A stretch of 64,000 bases of DNA from Bacillota bacterium (GTDB taxonomy: Bacteria > Bacillota > Clostridia > Christensenellales > Christensenellaceae): assembly GCA_023408315.1 (NCBI GenBank), contig JAEYKI010000028.1, forward strand, positions 1 to 64,000, in the 5' to 3' direction. A program made the position numbers and the translations under genes. Each line of letters begins with the position of its first letter. The first letter of the stretch is position 1. Under the pieces are notes generated by a model. The model was given only the letters and a program-made list of their open reading frames with translations. It searched no databases and was not told the origin of the DNA. Shown in pieces: positions 22,764-31,477 of this stretch.

Positions 22764-24706
22764 CAGGTAATCTCCTTTAAATAGTCGTCTATTGCGCCCG
22801 TCAGCATTTCCCTGGCCTGTGCCATTTCCACGCTCAACTGCGCGCCCGCAATGGTTGAATGGCCGCCGCCGCCCAGCTTTTCCAGTATGCGCTGCACGTT
22901 GATCTGCCCCAGCGAGCGCCCGGAAATCACAACCATCTTGCCCGATTCGCACAGCACAAACGAGGCGGAAATGCCCCGTATGCCAATCAGCGAATCCGCC
23001 GCCTGCGCAGCCAGAAGCTCCGGGTTGGGCGCGTCCTTTGGGCATACGGAAACGGCGATGCCGTTTGCCATAAGCTGCGCTGTACGCACCACTTCAGACC
23101 GCGCTGAAAAAGTTTTCAAGTCGTCCTGGAACAAATGCCGGATGGAAGTGGTGTCCGCGCCAATCTTTCGCAGATAAGACGCCGCCTCAAACGTGCGCAC
23201 ACCCGTCTTGAAAGAAAATCCTTTGGTGTCAATCGTAATGCCCGCCAGCAGCGCTTCCGCCTCAATGGGCTTTAATTTGATCCTGTCAGAAAAATACTGC
23301 ACAATCTCTGTCACAAGCTCCGCCGTAGAGGATGCGTACGGCTCGTGGTACAGCAGTGTGGCAGTACTGATATGCGAGGTCCCCCGCAGGTGATGGTCTA
23401 TCACCACCAGCGTGGGCGCTTTCTCCACCAGTGAAGGCACCAGCGTGTGGGTTTCTATCTGCGTGTCCAGCAGAATCAGCATGGCGTTTTCATCCAGCAT
23501 GCGTTCCGCCTCAAACGGAGTCACCAGTAAATTTTTATATTCGGGGTCCAGCCGTATTTCCGCTATCAGCGCGTCAATCGCCGCGTTTTCCTTGTCCAGT
23601 ACAATATGCACTTCTTTTTTTAAATGCCGCGCGCAGGCCACCAGCCCCATGGCCGATCCCATGCAGTCCAAATCGGGCACCTTGTGGCCCATTAAAAGAA
23701 TGGGTTCGCACTGCTCCATCAAATTGCGGAGCGCGGCGCTGAACATGCGGGAGCGCACCCGCACCCGTTTCTCGGGCGCCTGCTGCCCGCCGCCATAAAA
23801 CCTGTATTCTTTTTTCTCCTTGATCACCGCCTGGTCTCCGCCGCGGCCCAGGGCCAGGTCCAGCGCGTTATTCGCGTGGTCGTTGGAGCTTTCAAACGTC
23901 CGGCCCACGCCCACGCCTATGCTCAAAGTGGGCTTCACATTGTTTGTGGTGGGAATGCGTTTTACCTCGTTTAAAATCTCAAATTTATTCTGCATAAAAT
24001 TCACAAGGTAACGGCGTTCAAATATAACCACAAACTTGTCCTGCGAATACCGCTGATAAAAACCATGTACGTTTGCGGCGGTTTTGGCAATAATCTTTTC
24101 CACTTCGCCCACCACGCCAAAATGTTCTTCTTTCTGTATGGCGCGCAGCAGGTCGTCGTAATTGTCTATCTGCACGTGCATCACAACGCCCATAACGATT
24201 TTATATAAATCAGACATTTCCACGTATTTTTCTTCATCAATAAACCGGAAAATATAATACGTTTCATTATCCATCTGAATTTCTATCTGTTCTTTGGAGT
24301 ATTTCTTGTCTCTTATGTTGATCTTTTTATCTTTGTCAATTTTTCCAAGGTGCCCAACCAGGCTGTGTATATTTTTTTCACTGGTATACGGGCCCGCCAG
24401 CAACAAAAACGACGGGTTGAACCAGATGATATCGCCGTTTTTGCGCGTCACTACAAACGGCAGGGATATAGAATTCACATATTTGTCTATATTATCGGAT
24501 TTTTGCGCAATAATTTTTGCCGCCGTATAAAACGCCTTTTGCTTGATATGGTTTAACACAACCAGCGCAATGCATGCGGCCGCAAAAACGCTTATCACAA
24601 TCCATTGTTTAAACGCAAACGGAAAAAGCCCCGTAAACAGCACGGCAAATGCCGTGGTAACGCAAATTAAAGCAATCCCGTTTTTTATATTGGTTTCCGT
24701 ATTCAT
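22763..24706 (-). CDS. gdpP: Cyclic-di-AMP phosphodiesterase GdpP (YybT)
   Basis: A 647-residue membrane enzyme that hydrolyses c-di-AMP to pApA and so affects osmotic and cell-wall homeostasis. Two N-terminal transmembrane helices (residues 11-50) precede a PAS-like segment, a degenerate GGDEF domain (SQDKF replaces the GGDEF loop, near residue 220), and a DHH/DHHA1 module with GHKVPDLDCMGSA near 342, LLDTQIE, VVIDHH near 435 and GGGGHSTIAG. All DHH metal ligands appear present. Its start overlaps the yybS stop by four bases. Confidence 0.96.
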   Translation of the reverse strand: MNTETNIKNGIALICVTTAFAVLFTGLFPFAFKQWIVISVFAAACIALVVLNHIKQKAFYTAAKIIAQKSDNIDKYVNSISLPFVVTRKNGDIIWFNPSFLLLAGPYTSEKNIHSLVGHLGKIDKDKKINIRDKKYSKEQIEIQMDNETYYIFRFIDEEKYVEMSDLYKIVMGVVMHVQIDNYDDLLRAIQKEEHFGVVGEVEKIIAKTAANVHGFYQRYSQDKFVVIFERRYLVNFMQNKFEILNEVKRIPTTNNVKPTLSIGVGVGRTFESSNDHANNALDLALGRGGDQAVIKEKKEYRFYGGGQQAPEKRVRVRSRMFSAALRNLMEQCEPILLMGHKVPDLDCMGSAMGLVACARHLKKEVHIVLDKENAAIDALIAEIRLDPEYKNLLVTPFEAERMLDENAMLILLDTQIETHTLVPSLVEKAPTLVVIDHHLRGTSHISTATLLYHEPYASSTAELVTEIVQYFSDRIKLKPIEAEALLAGITIDTKGFSFKTGVRTFEAASYLRKIGADTTSIRHLFQDDLKTFSARSEVVRTAQLMANGIAVSVCPKDAPNPELLAAQAADSLIGIRGISASFVLCESGKMVVISGRSLGQINVQRILEKLGGGGHSTIAGAQLSVEMAQAREMLTGAIDDYLKEIT

Positions 24707-25473
24707 AATCCCACCTTGTTAGAATTCGAGCGCTGCCGAATCTTGGCCAATTGTTCAAACAGGCCCAAAAACGCGAATATATACAATTGAAACAGCACAA
24801 TTGCCAGCAGCGCAATAATAAACCCTCTGCCAACAGCCGGTTTAATTTGTTTTTTTAAAGCCCATTCCATAAAAGCCATGCCCTGCACATAATATATGGA
24901 GCCAAAGAAAGCCAATGCAATTACAAGCACAAAATCAAAGTTTCGCCAGCCAAACTGCGCCCCAATAAGGCAGATAATCAGAATAATAATAGACCACCGT
25001 CCAAACCGGGCGGGCAGCTTAAAATTCGCAAAAGCGGGCACAGGCACAACCCTTCCTCCGGCTGCTTTAACAATGGCCCGCACAATCAAAAACAATACCA
25101 GGCCGCCAATGGGGATGCTTATGGCAAAAAGGGCGGGGACGCCGTATACAATGGAAGTCTCAAAATATGGCCAAACAGCGGCCATCGCATCATTCAAAGA
25201 TATCTGGGGATTCACTGTGCCGCCCGTCATCATCTGCATAACCGAATAAAAAGAAACCGTATATGTTTCGTTTTGCTGCAGGTATTGTCTCCAGTCGTCC
25301 AGAATAAAAGCTGTGATGTCTTTTCCGGTTGCCAGATATACGGACAGAATCGCAATCAAAACAGACAATGCAACGCCCAGGCAACTGAGTTGTACGCTGC
25401 CCAAAAAAGAAAATCTTTTTTTAAGCACCACCCAAAGGCAGACTATAATGGGTATCAACAGTAGGATGAGCAT
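24703..25473 (-). CDS. YybS family membrane protein (DUF2232)
   Basis: A 256-residue protein with about seven hydrophobic helices, occupying the YybS/DUF2232 position next to gdpP. Its function is unknown; related proteins are predicted to resemble ECF S components. I start at the ATG at 25471-25473, which has GGGAG seven bases upstream and opens directly into a membrane helix (MLILLLIPIIVCLWVV). It heads the yybS-gdpP-rplI-dnaB operon, with a promoter at 25518-25545. Confidence 0.82.
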   Translation of the reverse strand: MLILLLIPIIVCLWVVLKKRFSFLGSVQLSCLGVALSVLIAILSVYLATGKDITAFILDDWRQYLQQNETYTVSFYSVMQMMTGGTVNPQISLNDAMAAVWPYFETSIVYGVPALFAISIPIGGLVLFLIVRAIVKAAGGRVVPVPAFANFKLPARFGRWSIIILIICLIGAQFGWRNFDFVLVIALAFFGSIYYVQGMAFMEWALKKQIKPAVGRGFIIALLAIVLFQLYIFAFLGLFEQLAKIRQRSNSNKVGL

Positions 25474-25517
25474 AAAACTACTCCCGTTTCTTAAACCTTT
25501 TTCCCCAATGTATTTTA

Positions 25518-25545
25518 ATAATAGCACATTCCCGCGCAATTACAA
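25518..25545 (-). promoter_or_regulatory. Promoter of yybS-gdpP-rplI-dnaB
   Basis: TTGTAA (25540-25545) and TATTAT (25518-25523) are 16 bases apart on the minus strand, between the rpsR terminator and the yybS start. Confidence 0.5.
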
Positions 25546-25590
25546 TATAAGACCTTGCAGGGTTCAAAACCCGTGCCTCTTTTTTATGAG

Positions 25591-25624
25591 AAAAAAAGCG
25601 CAACCGAATTTCGGGTTGCGCTTT
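25591..25624 (-). terminator. Terminator of the rpsF-ssb-rpsR operon
   Basis: A perfect 11-bp stem AAAGCGCAACC/GGTTGCGCTTT (25595-25605, 25614-25624) is followed by seven Ts on the minus strand, 15 bases after the rpsR stop. Confidence 0.9.
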
Positions 25625-25638
25625 TGTGCACATACGGT

Positions 25639-25890
25639 TCAGTCCGATACATACGGAAGCAGCGCCATAACTCTTGCGCGTTTAATCGCAATGGCAAGTT
25701 GCCTCTGGTGTTTCGCACAGGTGCCGGAAGCACGCCGCGGCGAAATTTTTCCGCGTTCCGTGAGATAACGTTTGAGCCTGGGAATATCCTTATAATCTAT
25801 GCTCTCCATTTTATCCACGCAGAACTGGCAGACTTTGCGCCTGGGCCGTCCTCTGCGGATTGGTCTTTTCTGGTCTTTATCTTCACTCAA
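25639..25890 (-). CDS. rpsR: 30S ribosomal protein S18
   Basis: An 83-residue S18 protein with the core KVCQFCVDKMESIDYKD, the IPRLKRYLTERGKISPRR signature and the tail HQRQLAIAIKRARVMALLPY. The CxxC pair indicates the zinc-binding (C+) form. It is the last gene of the rpsF-ssb-rpsR operon, the order usual in Firmicutes, and S6 and S18 dimerise on 16S rRNA. Confidence 0.97.
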   Translation of the reverse strand: MSEDKDQKRPIRRGRPRRKVCQFCVDKMESIDYKDIPRLKRYLTERGKISPRRASGTCAKHQRQLAIAIKRARVMALLPYVSD

Positions 25891-25915
25891 TGTTTTATAC
25901 CTCCTTTGCTAAGGC

Positions 25916-26347
25916 TTAAAAGGGAAGCTCCGCGTCATCCACCGGTTCAAATGCAGACAGTTCATCACCAAACAAATCATCCGCGCTCGGCTGCCCGCCG
26001 CCGCGGCTGTCGTCCCTGTATTCGGAACCGCCTGTCCCTTTAGCCGTTAAAAACTCCACCTCGTCCGCGACGATCTCGGTAATATAACGCCTTACACCGT
26101 TTTTATCGTCGTACTGCCTTGTTTGCAGGCTTCCCACAATACCCACCTTGGAGCCTTTTTGCAGGAACTTTGCGCAGTTGTCCGCAAGTCCCCTCCAGGT
26201 CACGATGTTAAAAAAGTCTGTTTTTTGCTCTCCCTGGGCAAACCGCCTGTTTACGGCAATGGAGAAGGTTGTAACGGACAGGTTATTCGGAGTCATCCGG
26301 TGTTCCGGATCCCTTGTTAAATTTCCAATTAAGATTGCCCTGTTCAT
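25916..26347 (-). CDS. ssb: Single-stranded DNA-binding protein
   Basis: A 143-residue SSB. The OB fold covers residues 1-105 (MNRAILIGNLTRDPEHR, FNIVTWRGLADNCAKFLQKG, RYITEIVADEVEFL). A glycine-rich linker follows, and the acidic interaction tip DDAELPF closes the protein. It protects single strands and recruits repair proteins. It lies between rpsF and rpsR in a conserved operon. Confidence 0.97.
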   Translation of the reverse strand: MNRAILIGNLTRDPEHRMTPNNLSVTTFSIAVNRRFAQGEQKTDFFNIVTWRGLADNCAKFLQKGSKVGIVGSLQTRQYDDKNGVRRYITEIVADEVEFLTAKGTGGSEYRDDSRGGGQPSADDLFGDELSAFEPVDDAELPF

Positions 26348-26358
26348 ACGGCACTCCT

Positions 26359-26649
26359 TTATTGATTATCCAGATTCACAACAATGTAACGGATCACGTC
26401 GTCAGAAATCTTGAAATTTCTTTCAAGTTCCATCGGCAGGTCCGACTTTGCAGCAAAATACGTCAGTACATAATAACCGTCATTGATGTAATTGATTGGA
26501 TAAGCGAGTCTTTTTTTACCCCACTCATCGGTTTTAGAGATGGTTCCGCCGCCCGCGGTAATAATATCAGAAAATTTCGCAATCAGCGCGTCCTTCTTTT
26601 CTTCCTCTAAATCCGGTTTTAAAATGTACAGTGTCTCGTAATTTGTCAT
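26359..26649 (-). CDS. rpsF: 30S ribosomal protein S6
   Basis: A 96-residue S6 protein (YETLYILKPDLEEE at the start, RLAYPINYINDGYYVL in the middle, DVIRYIVV at the end). It is the first gene of rpsF-ssb-rpsR. An AGGAGGTG site sits seven bases before ATG. The leader of about 105 bases contains a long hairpin that may take part in S6:S18 feedback control. Confidence 0.97.
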   Translation of the reverse strand: MTNYETLYILKPDLEEEKKDALIAKFSDIITAGGGTISKTDEWGKKRLAYPINYINDGYYVLTYFAAKSDLPMELERNFKISDDVIRYIVVNLDNQ

Positions 26650-26673
26650 ACTTTCACCTCCTTATGGACTCAT

Positions 26674-26707
26674 CTTTGCGCTTCAGCCAAAAGCTTAAAC
26701 GCCAAAG
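26674..26707 (-). promoter_or_regulatory. Hairpin in the rpsF leader
   Basis: Arms CTTTGGCG and GCGCAAAG (minus strand) pair with one bulge, enclosing an inner AGC/GCT stem. It ends about 25 bases before the rpsF start. S6:S18 leader motifs are known in many bacteria, but the CCG bulge they usually carry is not visible here. Confidence 0.35.
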
Positions 26708-26761
26708 TTGCTGGCCCCGCGACCTGTGCGCAGAGCAAGGACGTTACAACTAAGCTATCCT

Positions 26762-26789
26762 ATTATACCATGTAACCTCTTTAAGTCAA
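26762..26789 (-). promoter_or_regulatory. Promoter of rpsF-ssb-rpsR
   Basis: TTGACT (26784-26789) and TATAAT (26762-26767) are 16 bases apart on the minus strand, with TGG before the -10. The -35 overlaps the last codons of gltX. Confidence 0.75.
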
Positions 26790-28249
26790 GGGTTCTGCAC
26801 ATATTTCTCCAGCCGTGCAATGCTTTCATTCAGCCTTTTAAGCGTTTCCACCTTGCCCAGCAGAGCCGCTATCTCAGTCGCGCCGCCCGGCGTTACCTCG
26901 GTTCCGCTTACGGCAATACGCAGCGGCCATAAAAGCTGCCCGTTCTTTATCTCCAGTTTCTCCGCCAGCTCCACGCATGCAGCGTACAGATTTTCGTTTG
27001 TATACTCCCCAACATTTTCAAGGGCAGAACGCGCCTCTTTTAATACGGGCAGCGATGTTTCCGGGCTTGTTTTCATTTTTTTGTTTGTATACAGAGTCAT
27101 TTCAAATTCTGGGAACGTTTGCAAAAACGCAATTTTCCCCGGTATTTCGGTCAGCAGCTCTGTTCTTGGCTGAATCAGTTTGGCAATCAGCGCCACGTCA
27201 AACCGGTCCGTATCAATGGATTGCCCCATATACGGCTTTGCAACCTCTATAAAATCCTCAGGGGCCAGAGCGCGGATGTATTCCGCGTTCATCCACTTCA
27301 GCTTTTCCTCGTCAAAAATGGCGGGCGAGCGGCTGATGCCTTTTAAATCAAAAACCTGTACAAGTTCCTTAAGCGTAAATATCTCCTGATTGCCGTCCGG
27401 GCACCAGCCCAGCAGCGCAATGTAGTTCACAATCGCTTCTTTTAAGTATCCCTTCTGTACAAAGTCCTCAAACGAAGCGTCCCCGTGCCGCTTGGAAAGT
27501 TTGCGCTGCTTGTCCTTCATCACAGGGGGCAAATGGATATAGCTTGGAATCTCCCACCCAAACGCCCGGTACAATAAATTATACTTGGGCGTAGAAGAAA
27601 GATATTCAATCCCGCGGATCACGTGAGTGATCTGCATCAAATGGTCGTCCACCACATTCGCAAGGTTATACGTCGGCCAGCCGTCCGATTTCAGCAATAT
27701 ATTGTCTTCCATATCGCTGTTGGGCACCGTTATTTCGCCAAAAATTGCGTCGCTGTAAGTAGTTTCCCCCTCGGCCGGAATGTTCTGGCGGATCACATAG
27801 GATTCACCTGCGACCAGCTTGGCCTGCACTTCTTCTTTACTCAGGTGCATGCAGTGTTTGTCATACTTGAATACTCCGCCGTTTGCTTCGCATTCCCGCC
27901 GCAAGCCGTCCAGGCGTTCTTTGGTGCAGAAGCAATGGTACGCTGCGCCTGTTTCCACAAGCTTTTGCGCGTGTTCCCTGTAAACCTCCTGGCGATCGCT
28001 CTGGATGTACGGCCCGTATTTGCCGCCAACATCCGGGCCTTCGTCGTACTCCAGCCCCGTTGCCTTCAAAGTGGAATATATAATGTCGCAAGCGCCTTCC
28101 ACCAAACGGCCCTGGTCTGTGTCCTCTATCCGCAATATAAAATCGCCGCCCGTTTTCCTGGCATACAGCCACGCGTACAGTGCGGTCCTAAGACCCCCTA
28201 TGTGCAAATACCCCGTCGGGCTGGGCGCGAATCTTGTCCGTACCTTCAT
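26786..28249 (-). CDS. gltX: Glutamate--tRNA ligase
   Basis: A 487-residue class I synthetase that charges tRNA-Glu. The HIGH-type motif is GYLHIGGLRTAL (residue 16 on), and the KMSKS-type motif is KLSKRHGDASFEDF near residue 251. I start at the ATG at 28247-28249 (MKVRTRFAPSPTG, GGAG upstream), not at the longer frame, because the family begins right before RFAPSPTG. A separate GlnRS gene lies upstream on the same strand, so this enzyme is probably a discriminating GluRS. Confidence 0.96.
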   Translation of the reverse strand: MKVRTRFAPSPTGYLHIGGLRTALYAWLYARKTGGDFILRIEDTDQGRLVEGACDIIYSTLKATGLEYDEGPDVGGKYGPYIQSDRQEVYREHAQKLVETGAAYHCFCTKERLDGLRRECEANGGVFKYDKHCMHLSKEEVQAKLVAGESYVIRQNIPAEGETTYSDAIFGEITVPNSDMEDNILLKSDGWPTYNLANVVDDHLMQITHVIRGIEYLSSTPKYNLLYRAFGWEIPSYIHLPPVMKDKQRKLSKRHGDASFEDFVQKGYLKEAIVNYIALLGWCPDGNQEIFTLKELVQVFDLKGISRSPAIFDEEKLKWMNAEYIRALAPEDFIEVAKPYMGQSIDTDRFDVALIAKLIQPRTELLTEIPGKIAFLQTFPEFEMTLYTNKKMKTSPETSLPVLKEARSALENVGEYTNENLYAACVELAEKLEIKNGQLLWPLRIAVSGTEVTPGGATEIAALLGKVETLKRLNESIARLEKYVQNP

Positions 28250-28273
28250 CTGGTTCTCCTTTGATGTTTTCTT

Positions 28274-28534
28274 TCCGGGGTTTTGCTGCAACCCCACCGG
28301 GGCAGCCGCCCCGTGCCCCGCTTCTTTTCTTAAAAAAGAAAAGAAGCAAAAGAATTTTCATGTCAAAACGCTTCGGATTTTGGGAAAAATAACAAGCAGT
28401 TTATCAAAAAACCGTATGCTAGAGGCAGGCTGGTACTTGTTATTATTCCATAATGCCGCGTCAGCGGCATTTTAACAAAAGGATTCTAAGGGTCAATCGA
28501 CCCTTAGCGGGAGCATGAGTGCGGAGCCCTCATA
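28274..28534 (-). repeat. Composite repeat element, copy C
   Basis: Same modules as copy B: GGGGTTTTGCTGCAACCCC, an ACCGGGGCAGCCGCCCCGT hairpin, TTCTTTTCTTAAAAAAGAAAAGAA, AACAAGCAG, AATGCCGC/GCGGCATT, a GGATTC box, and AAGGGTC/GACCCTT. The terminal block (GGAGCATG...GGAGCCCTC) is degenerate and ends seven bases from the glnS stop. Confidence 0.65.
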
Positions 28535-28540
28535 AAAAAA

Positions 28541-30178
28541 CTACTTATTATTATCCAGCGTTTTAGCGAAGCTGTCTTTCAATTCCACGATCTGGTTGAA
28601 GACAGGCTTACCGGGTTTAGAATCCGCCTCGTCGATGCAAAAATAGCCCTGGCGTATAAACTGGAACTGTCTTTTACCGGCTGCCTGCGCCACATACGGC
28701 TCCGCAAGTACGCATTCCAGCACGGTCATGGAATCCGGGATCAGCTGCGTATTTTCGTCAAACAAATAATTGTACAGCCGCACAGTCGCGGAAACGGCTG
28801 TGGAGGCTTCCGCCCAGTGCAGCGTGCCCTTGATCTTGCGGCCCGCGGTCGGCCCGCCGGTGCTGGAATCCGGATCGTATGTACAAAACACCTCGGTTAT
28901 ATTGCCGTTGCTATCTTTTTCAACACGCTCGCATTTGATAATGTACGCGTTCTTCAGCCGCACTTCGCCCCCCACATACAGCCGGAAATACTTGCTGTTT
29001 GGCGGCACTTCCATAAAATCTTCCCGCTCTATAAACAGGTTGCGGGAGAATGTTACCTCGTGCTTATCCTCTCCGCCCGGCAGGTCTTCGGCCATAAACG
29101 TTTCCGTCCTGCCTTCCGGGTAATTGGTGATGGTAAGTTTTAAAGGGCGCAACACCGCCATGATACGCGTGGCGTGGCTGTTTAAATCCTCGCGCACACA
29201 ATGCTCCAGCAGCTTAATGTCCACCTCGCTGTTGGCCTTGGCCACGCCAATACGGTCGCAAAAATCCCGAATCGCCTCGGGCGTAAACCCGCGCCTGCGC
29301 ACGCCGGATATGGTGGGCATTCTGGGATCGTCCCATCCGGCCACAACGCCGTCCTCCACCAGCTTCTTTAAATAGCGTTTGCTCATCAGCGTATGCGTGA
29401 GCCCCAGGCGGGCGAATTCATACTGGTGCGGAGTCGCCTTGCACTCGCAGTTCTGTATAAACCAGTCGTACAGCGGCCTGTGGTCTTCAAACTCCATTGT
29501 GCAGATGGAATGCGATATTTCTTCCACCGCGTCTTCCAGCGGATGCGCAAAATCGTACATGGGATAGATGCACCACTTGTCCCCCGTATGCGGATGGGAG
29601 GCATGTACAATGCGGTAAATCACCGGGTCGCGCATATTGAGGTTGGGGGACGCCATGTCTATCTTTGCGCGCAGCACGCGTTCCCCGTCCGCAAACCCGC
29701 CCGTGCGCATCCGCTCAAACAGGCTCAGGCTCTCTTCAATGCCGCGGTCCCGGTACGGGCTGTTCTTGCCCGGCTCGGTCAGCGTCCCCCGGTACTCTTT
29801 GATCTGCTCGGCGGTGAGCTCGCATACATATGCAAGGCCTTTTTTAATCAGCGTTACGGCGCATTCGTACATATATTCAAAATAATCGGATCCATAGAGC
29901 TCGCTTTTCCACTTGAACCCCAGCCATTCAATATCCCTTCTGATGGCGTTGATGTATTCAATATCCTCTTTTACCGGGTTGGTGTCGTCAAACCGCAGAT
30001 TGCAGTACCCGCCGTACTGCTCCGCAAGCCCAAAATTCAGGCAAATGGACTTGGCATGCCCGATATGCAGGTATCCGTTCGGCTCGGGCGGAAACCGCGT
30101 GATCACAGTTTTTACCCGGCCGCTTGCAAGGTCCGCGTCTATGATCTCCTCAATAAAATTTCTTGACTTGTCTGCCAT
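28541..30178 (-). CDS. glnS: Glutamine--tRNA ligase
   Basis: A 545-residue class I synthetase that charges tRNA-Gln directly. FPPEPNGYLHIGHAKS (residues 31-46) is the GlnRS-type HIGH motif, LMSKRYLKKLV near 265 the KMSKS loop, and the C-terminal part forms the two beta-barrel anticodon-binding domains. I start at the ATG at 30176-30178 with GGAGG four bases upstream. Most Firmicutes lack GlnRS and use GatCAB transamidation, so its presence is notable and suggests acquisition in this lineage. Confidence 0.95.
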   Translation of the reverse strand: MADKSRNFIEEIIDADLASGRVKTVITRFPPEPNGYLHIGHAKSICLNFGLAEQYGGYCNLRFDDTNPVKEDIEYINAIRRDIEWLGFKWKSELYGSDYFEYMYECAVTLIKKGLAYVCELTAEQIKEYRGTLTEPGKNSPYRDRGIEESLSLFERMRTGGFADGERVLRAKIDMASPNLNMRDPVIYRIVHASHPHTGDKWCIYPMYDFAHPLEDAVEEISHSICTMEFEDHRPLYDWFIQNCECKATPHQYEFARLGLTHTLMSKRYLKKLVEDGVVAGWDDPRMPTISGVRRRGFTPEAIRDFCDRIGVAKANSEVDIKLLEHCVREDLNSHATRIMAVLRPLKLTITNYPEGRTETFMAEDLPGGEDKHEVTFSRNLFIEREDFMEVPPNSKYFRLYVGGEVRLKNAYIIKCERVEKDSNGNITEVFCTYDPDSSTGGPTAGRKIKGTLHWAEASTAVSATVRLYNYLFDENTQLIPDSMTVLECVLAEPYVAQAAGKRQFQFIRQGYFCIDEADSKPGKPVFNQIVELKDSFAKTLDNNK

Positions 30179-30444
30179 AAAATCCTCCAAACGCTCAACA
30201 TTTATATATAAAAACAGTATTTACAAATCAATGTCCATATTTTCTCATAATTTTACCAAATTGAAAAGCATTTGCGCAAAAATGGTTTCCGTTCTTACAG
30301 CCGGACCCAATAATGGCATTCGTTATCCTCTGTTTCATACAAAATTCCGGTATCCCGCCGTTTAAAAGCCCGTTTTCAACAGGGCCAATCTTACGCAGCC
30401 TCCCGTAAATAGCGCTGCCGCCCGTGTCACACAATTCCTTTAGT

Positions 30445-31311
30445 TCACAGCGCACCCCCAAAGTTTCTTTGCCAAAACAATTCGCCCAGGGCAAAAAACG
30501 AAACGCCGCCCCGGATAAACACGTTGCCGTCCTCCATCCAGCCCTCCATTTCGCTGGGCCTGCCAACATGCCGCCCCTGCTTCAGGCGGATCACTTCCCC
30601 CTGTTTTTTGATACCATGGCGCACCAGGTACGCGCAAAGCGGCCCGGCCGCGCTTCCCGTCGCAACGTCTTCCGCCAGTCCGTCGTTGTCCCAGGTCCTG
30701 CATTCCAGGGTTTGCGGATCAAATACATAAACAAATTTTGCGCCCAAAGAATCCAAAAACGCCTCAAAGCCTTTGCCGCTGATCCTGGCATGCTCAATAT
30801 CCCGCACCGGAACGATCAGATAAGGAAGGCCGGTGGATATTACTTCAACGGGTAAATCTGTTTCCAGGCCGTTTTCACGCAGGCTGAGCCATCCCGCAAT
30901 CTGCTTATAATACGCATGATCCGTCTGCCGTATGCATTCAGGTTTGCCTTGGTTCATCGTTTCCGTATGCAGGTTGTTTTTGCAAAGTGATTCTATCCTC
31001 AGCTGCCTGCCCGAAAGATCCAAACTTATCTGCGCCTGCTCCTCTTGGAAGCGGAATACGCGGTGCACCACCGCAGCCGCGCCCAAAACAGGATGCCCCG
31101 CAAAGGGCAGCTCTTCCTGCATGGTAAATATCCGCAGGGGATACGCGCCGGTACTGTTTTGCGGAAAAATAAAAGCGGTTTCAAACTGCCTGAATTCCTG
31201 CGTAATCTCCAGCATTTGCGCATTTTCTATATCTTTGTCCGCAAAAACTACCGTAAGGCCGCTCCCGCTCATAGGCCGCGATGAAAAAACATCCACATGA
31301 TAGTATTTCAT
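30445..31311 (-). CDS. PhzF-family isomerase/epimerase-like protein
   Basis: A 288-residue protein of the PhzF/diaminopimelate-epimerase fold. The N-terminal YYHVDVFSSRPMSGSGLTVVF and the catalytic-glutamate segment RQFETAFIF (E44) match PhzF. LPFAGHPVLGAAAVV and VATGSAAGPLCAYLVRH supply the second half. PhzF enzymes isomerise small metabolites; the substrate here is unknown, and no phenazine genes are near. I start at the ATG at 31309-31311, preceded by GGTGGAG. Confidence 0.88.
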   Translation of the reverse strand: MKYYHVDVFSSRPMSGSGLTVVFADKDIENAQMLEITQEFRQFETAFIFPQNSTGAYPLRIFTMQEELPFAGHPVLGAAAVVHRVFRFQEEQAQISLDLSGRQLRIESLCKNNLHTETMNQGKPECIRQTDHAYYKQIAGWLSLRENGLETDLPVEVISTGLPYLIVPVRDIEHARISGKGFEAFLDSLGAKFVYVFDPQTLECRTWDNDGLAEDVATGSAAGPLCAYLVRHGIKKQGEVIRLKQGRHVGRPSEMEGWMEDGNVFIRGGVSFFALGELFWQRNFGGAL

Positions 31312-31477
31312 TTTTTCTCCACCAAAAAACGCCAAAGCGCCTTTTTTTCATGCATATATCATAGCATTAATGCCCGCAGGCTACAACTTGAATTAACGCG
31401 CCTGGGCAGCCTTCCGGTTTTAAGACGCCAAAAATGCCGTATATTAATAGTAACAGATACCAAGGGAGAGGATTGCG

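Noticed and set aside
22764..23045. N-terminal extension of the rplI frame
   Set aside because: L9 begins MKVIL at 22763; the extension is gdpP read in another frame.
26701..26760. tRNA-like string (GGATAGCTTAGTTG...GGTCGCGGGG) upstream of rpsF
   Set aside because: It starts like a tRNA D-arm but lacks a pairing anticodon stem, a T-loop and an acceptor stem. It is better read as the rpsF leader after the -10.
30228..30569. 113-codon open frame overlapping the end of phzF
   Set aside because: It lies in another frame of phzF for much of its length, has no ribosome-binding site and no recognisable motif.
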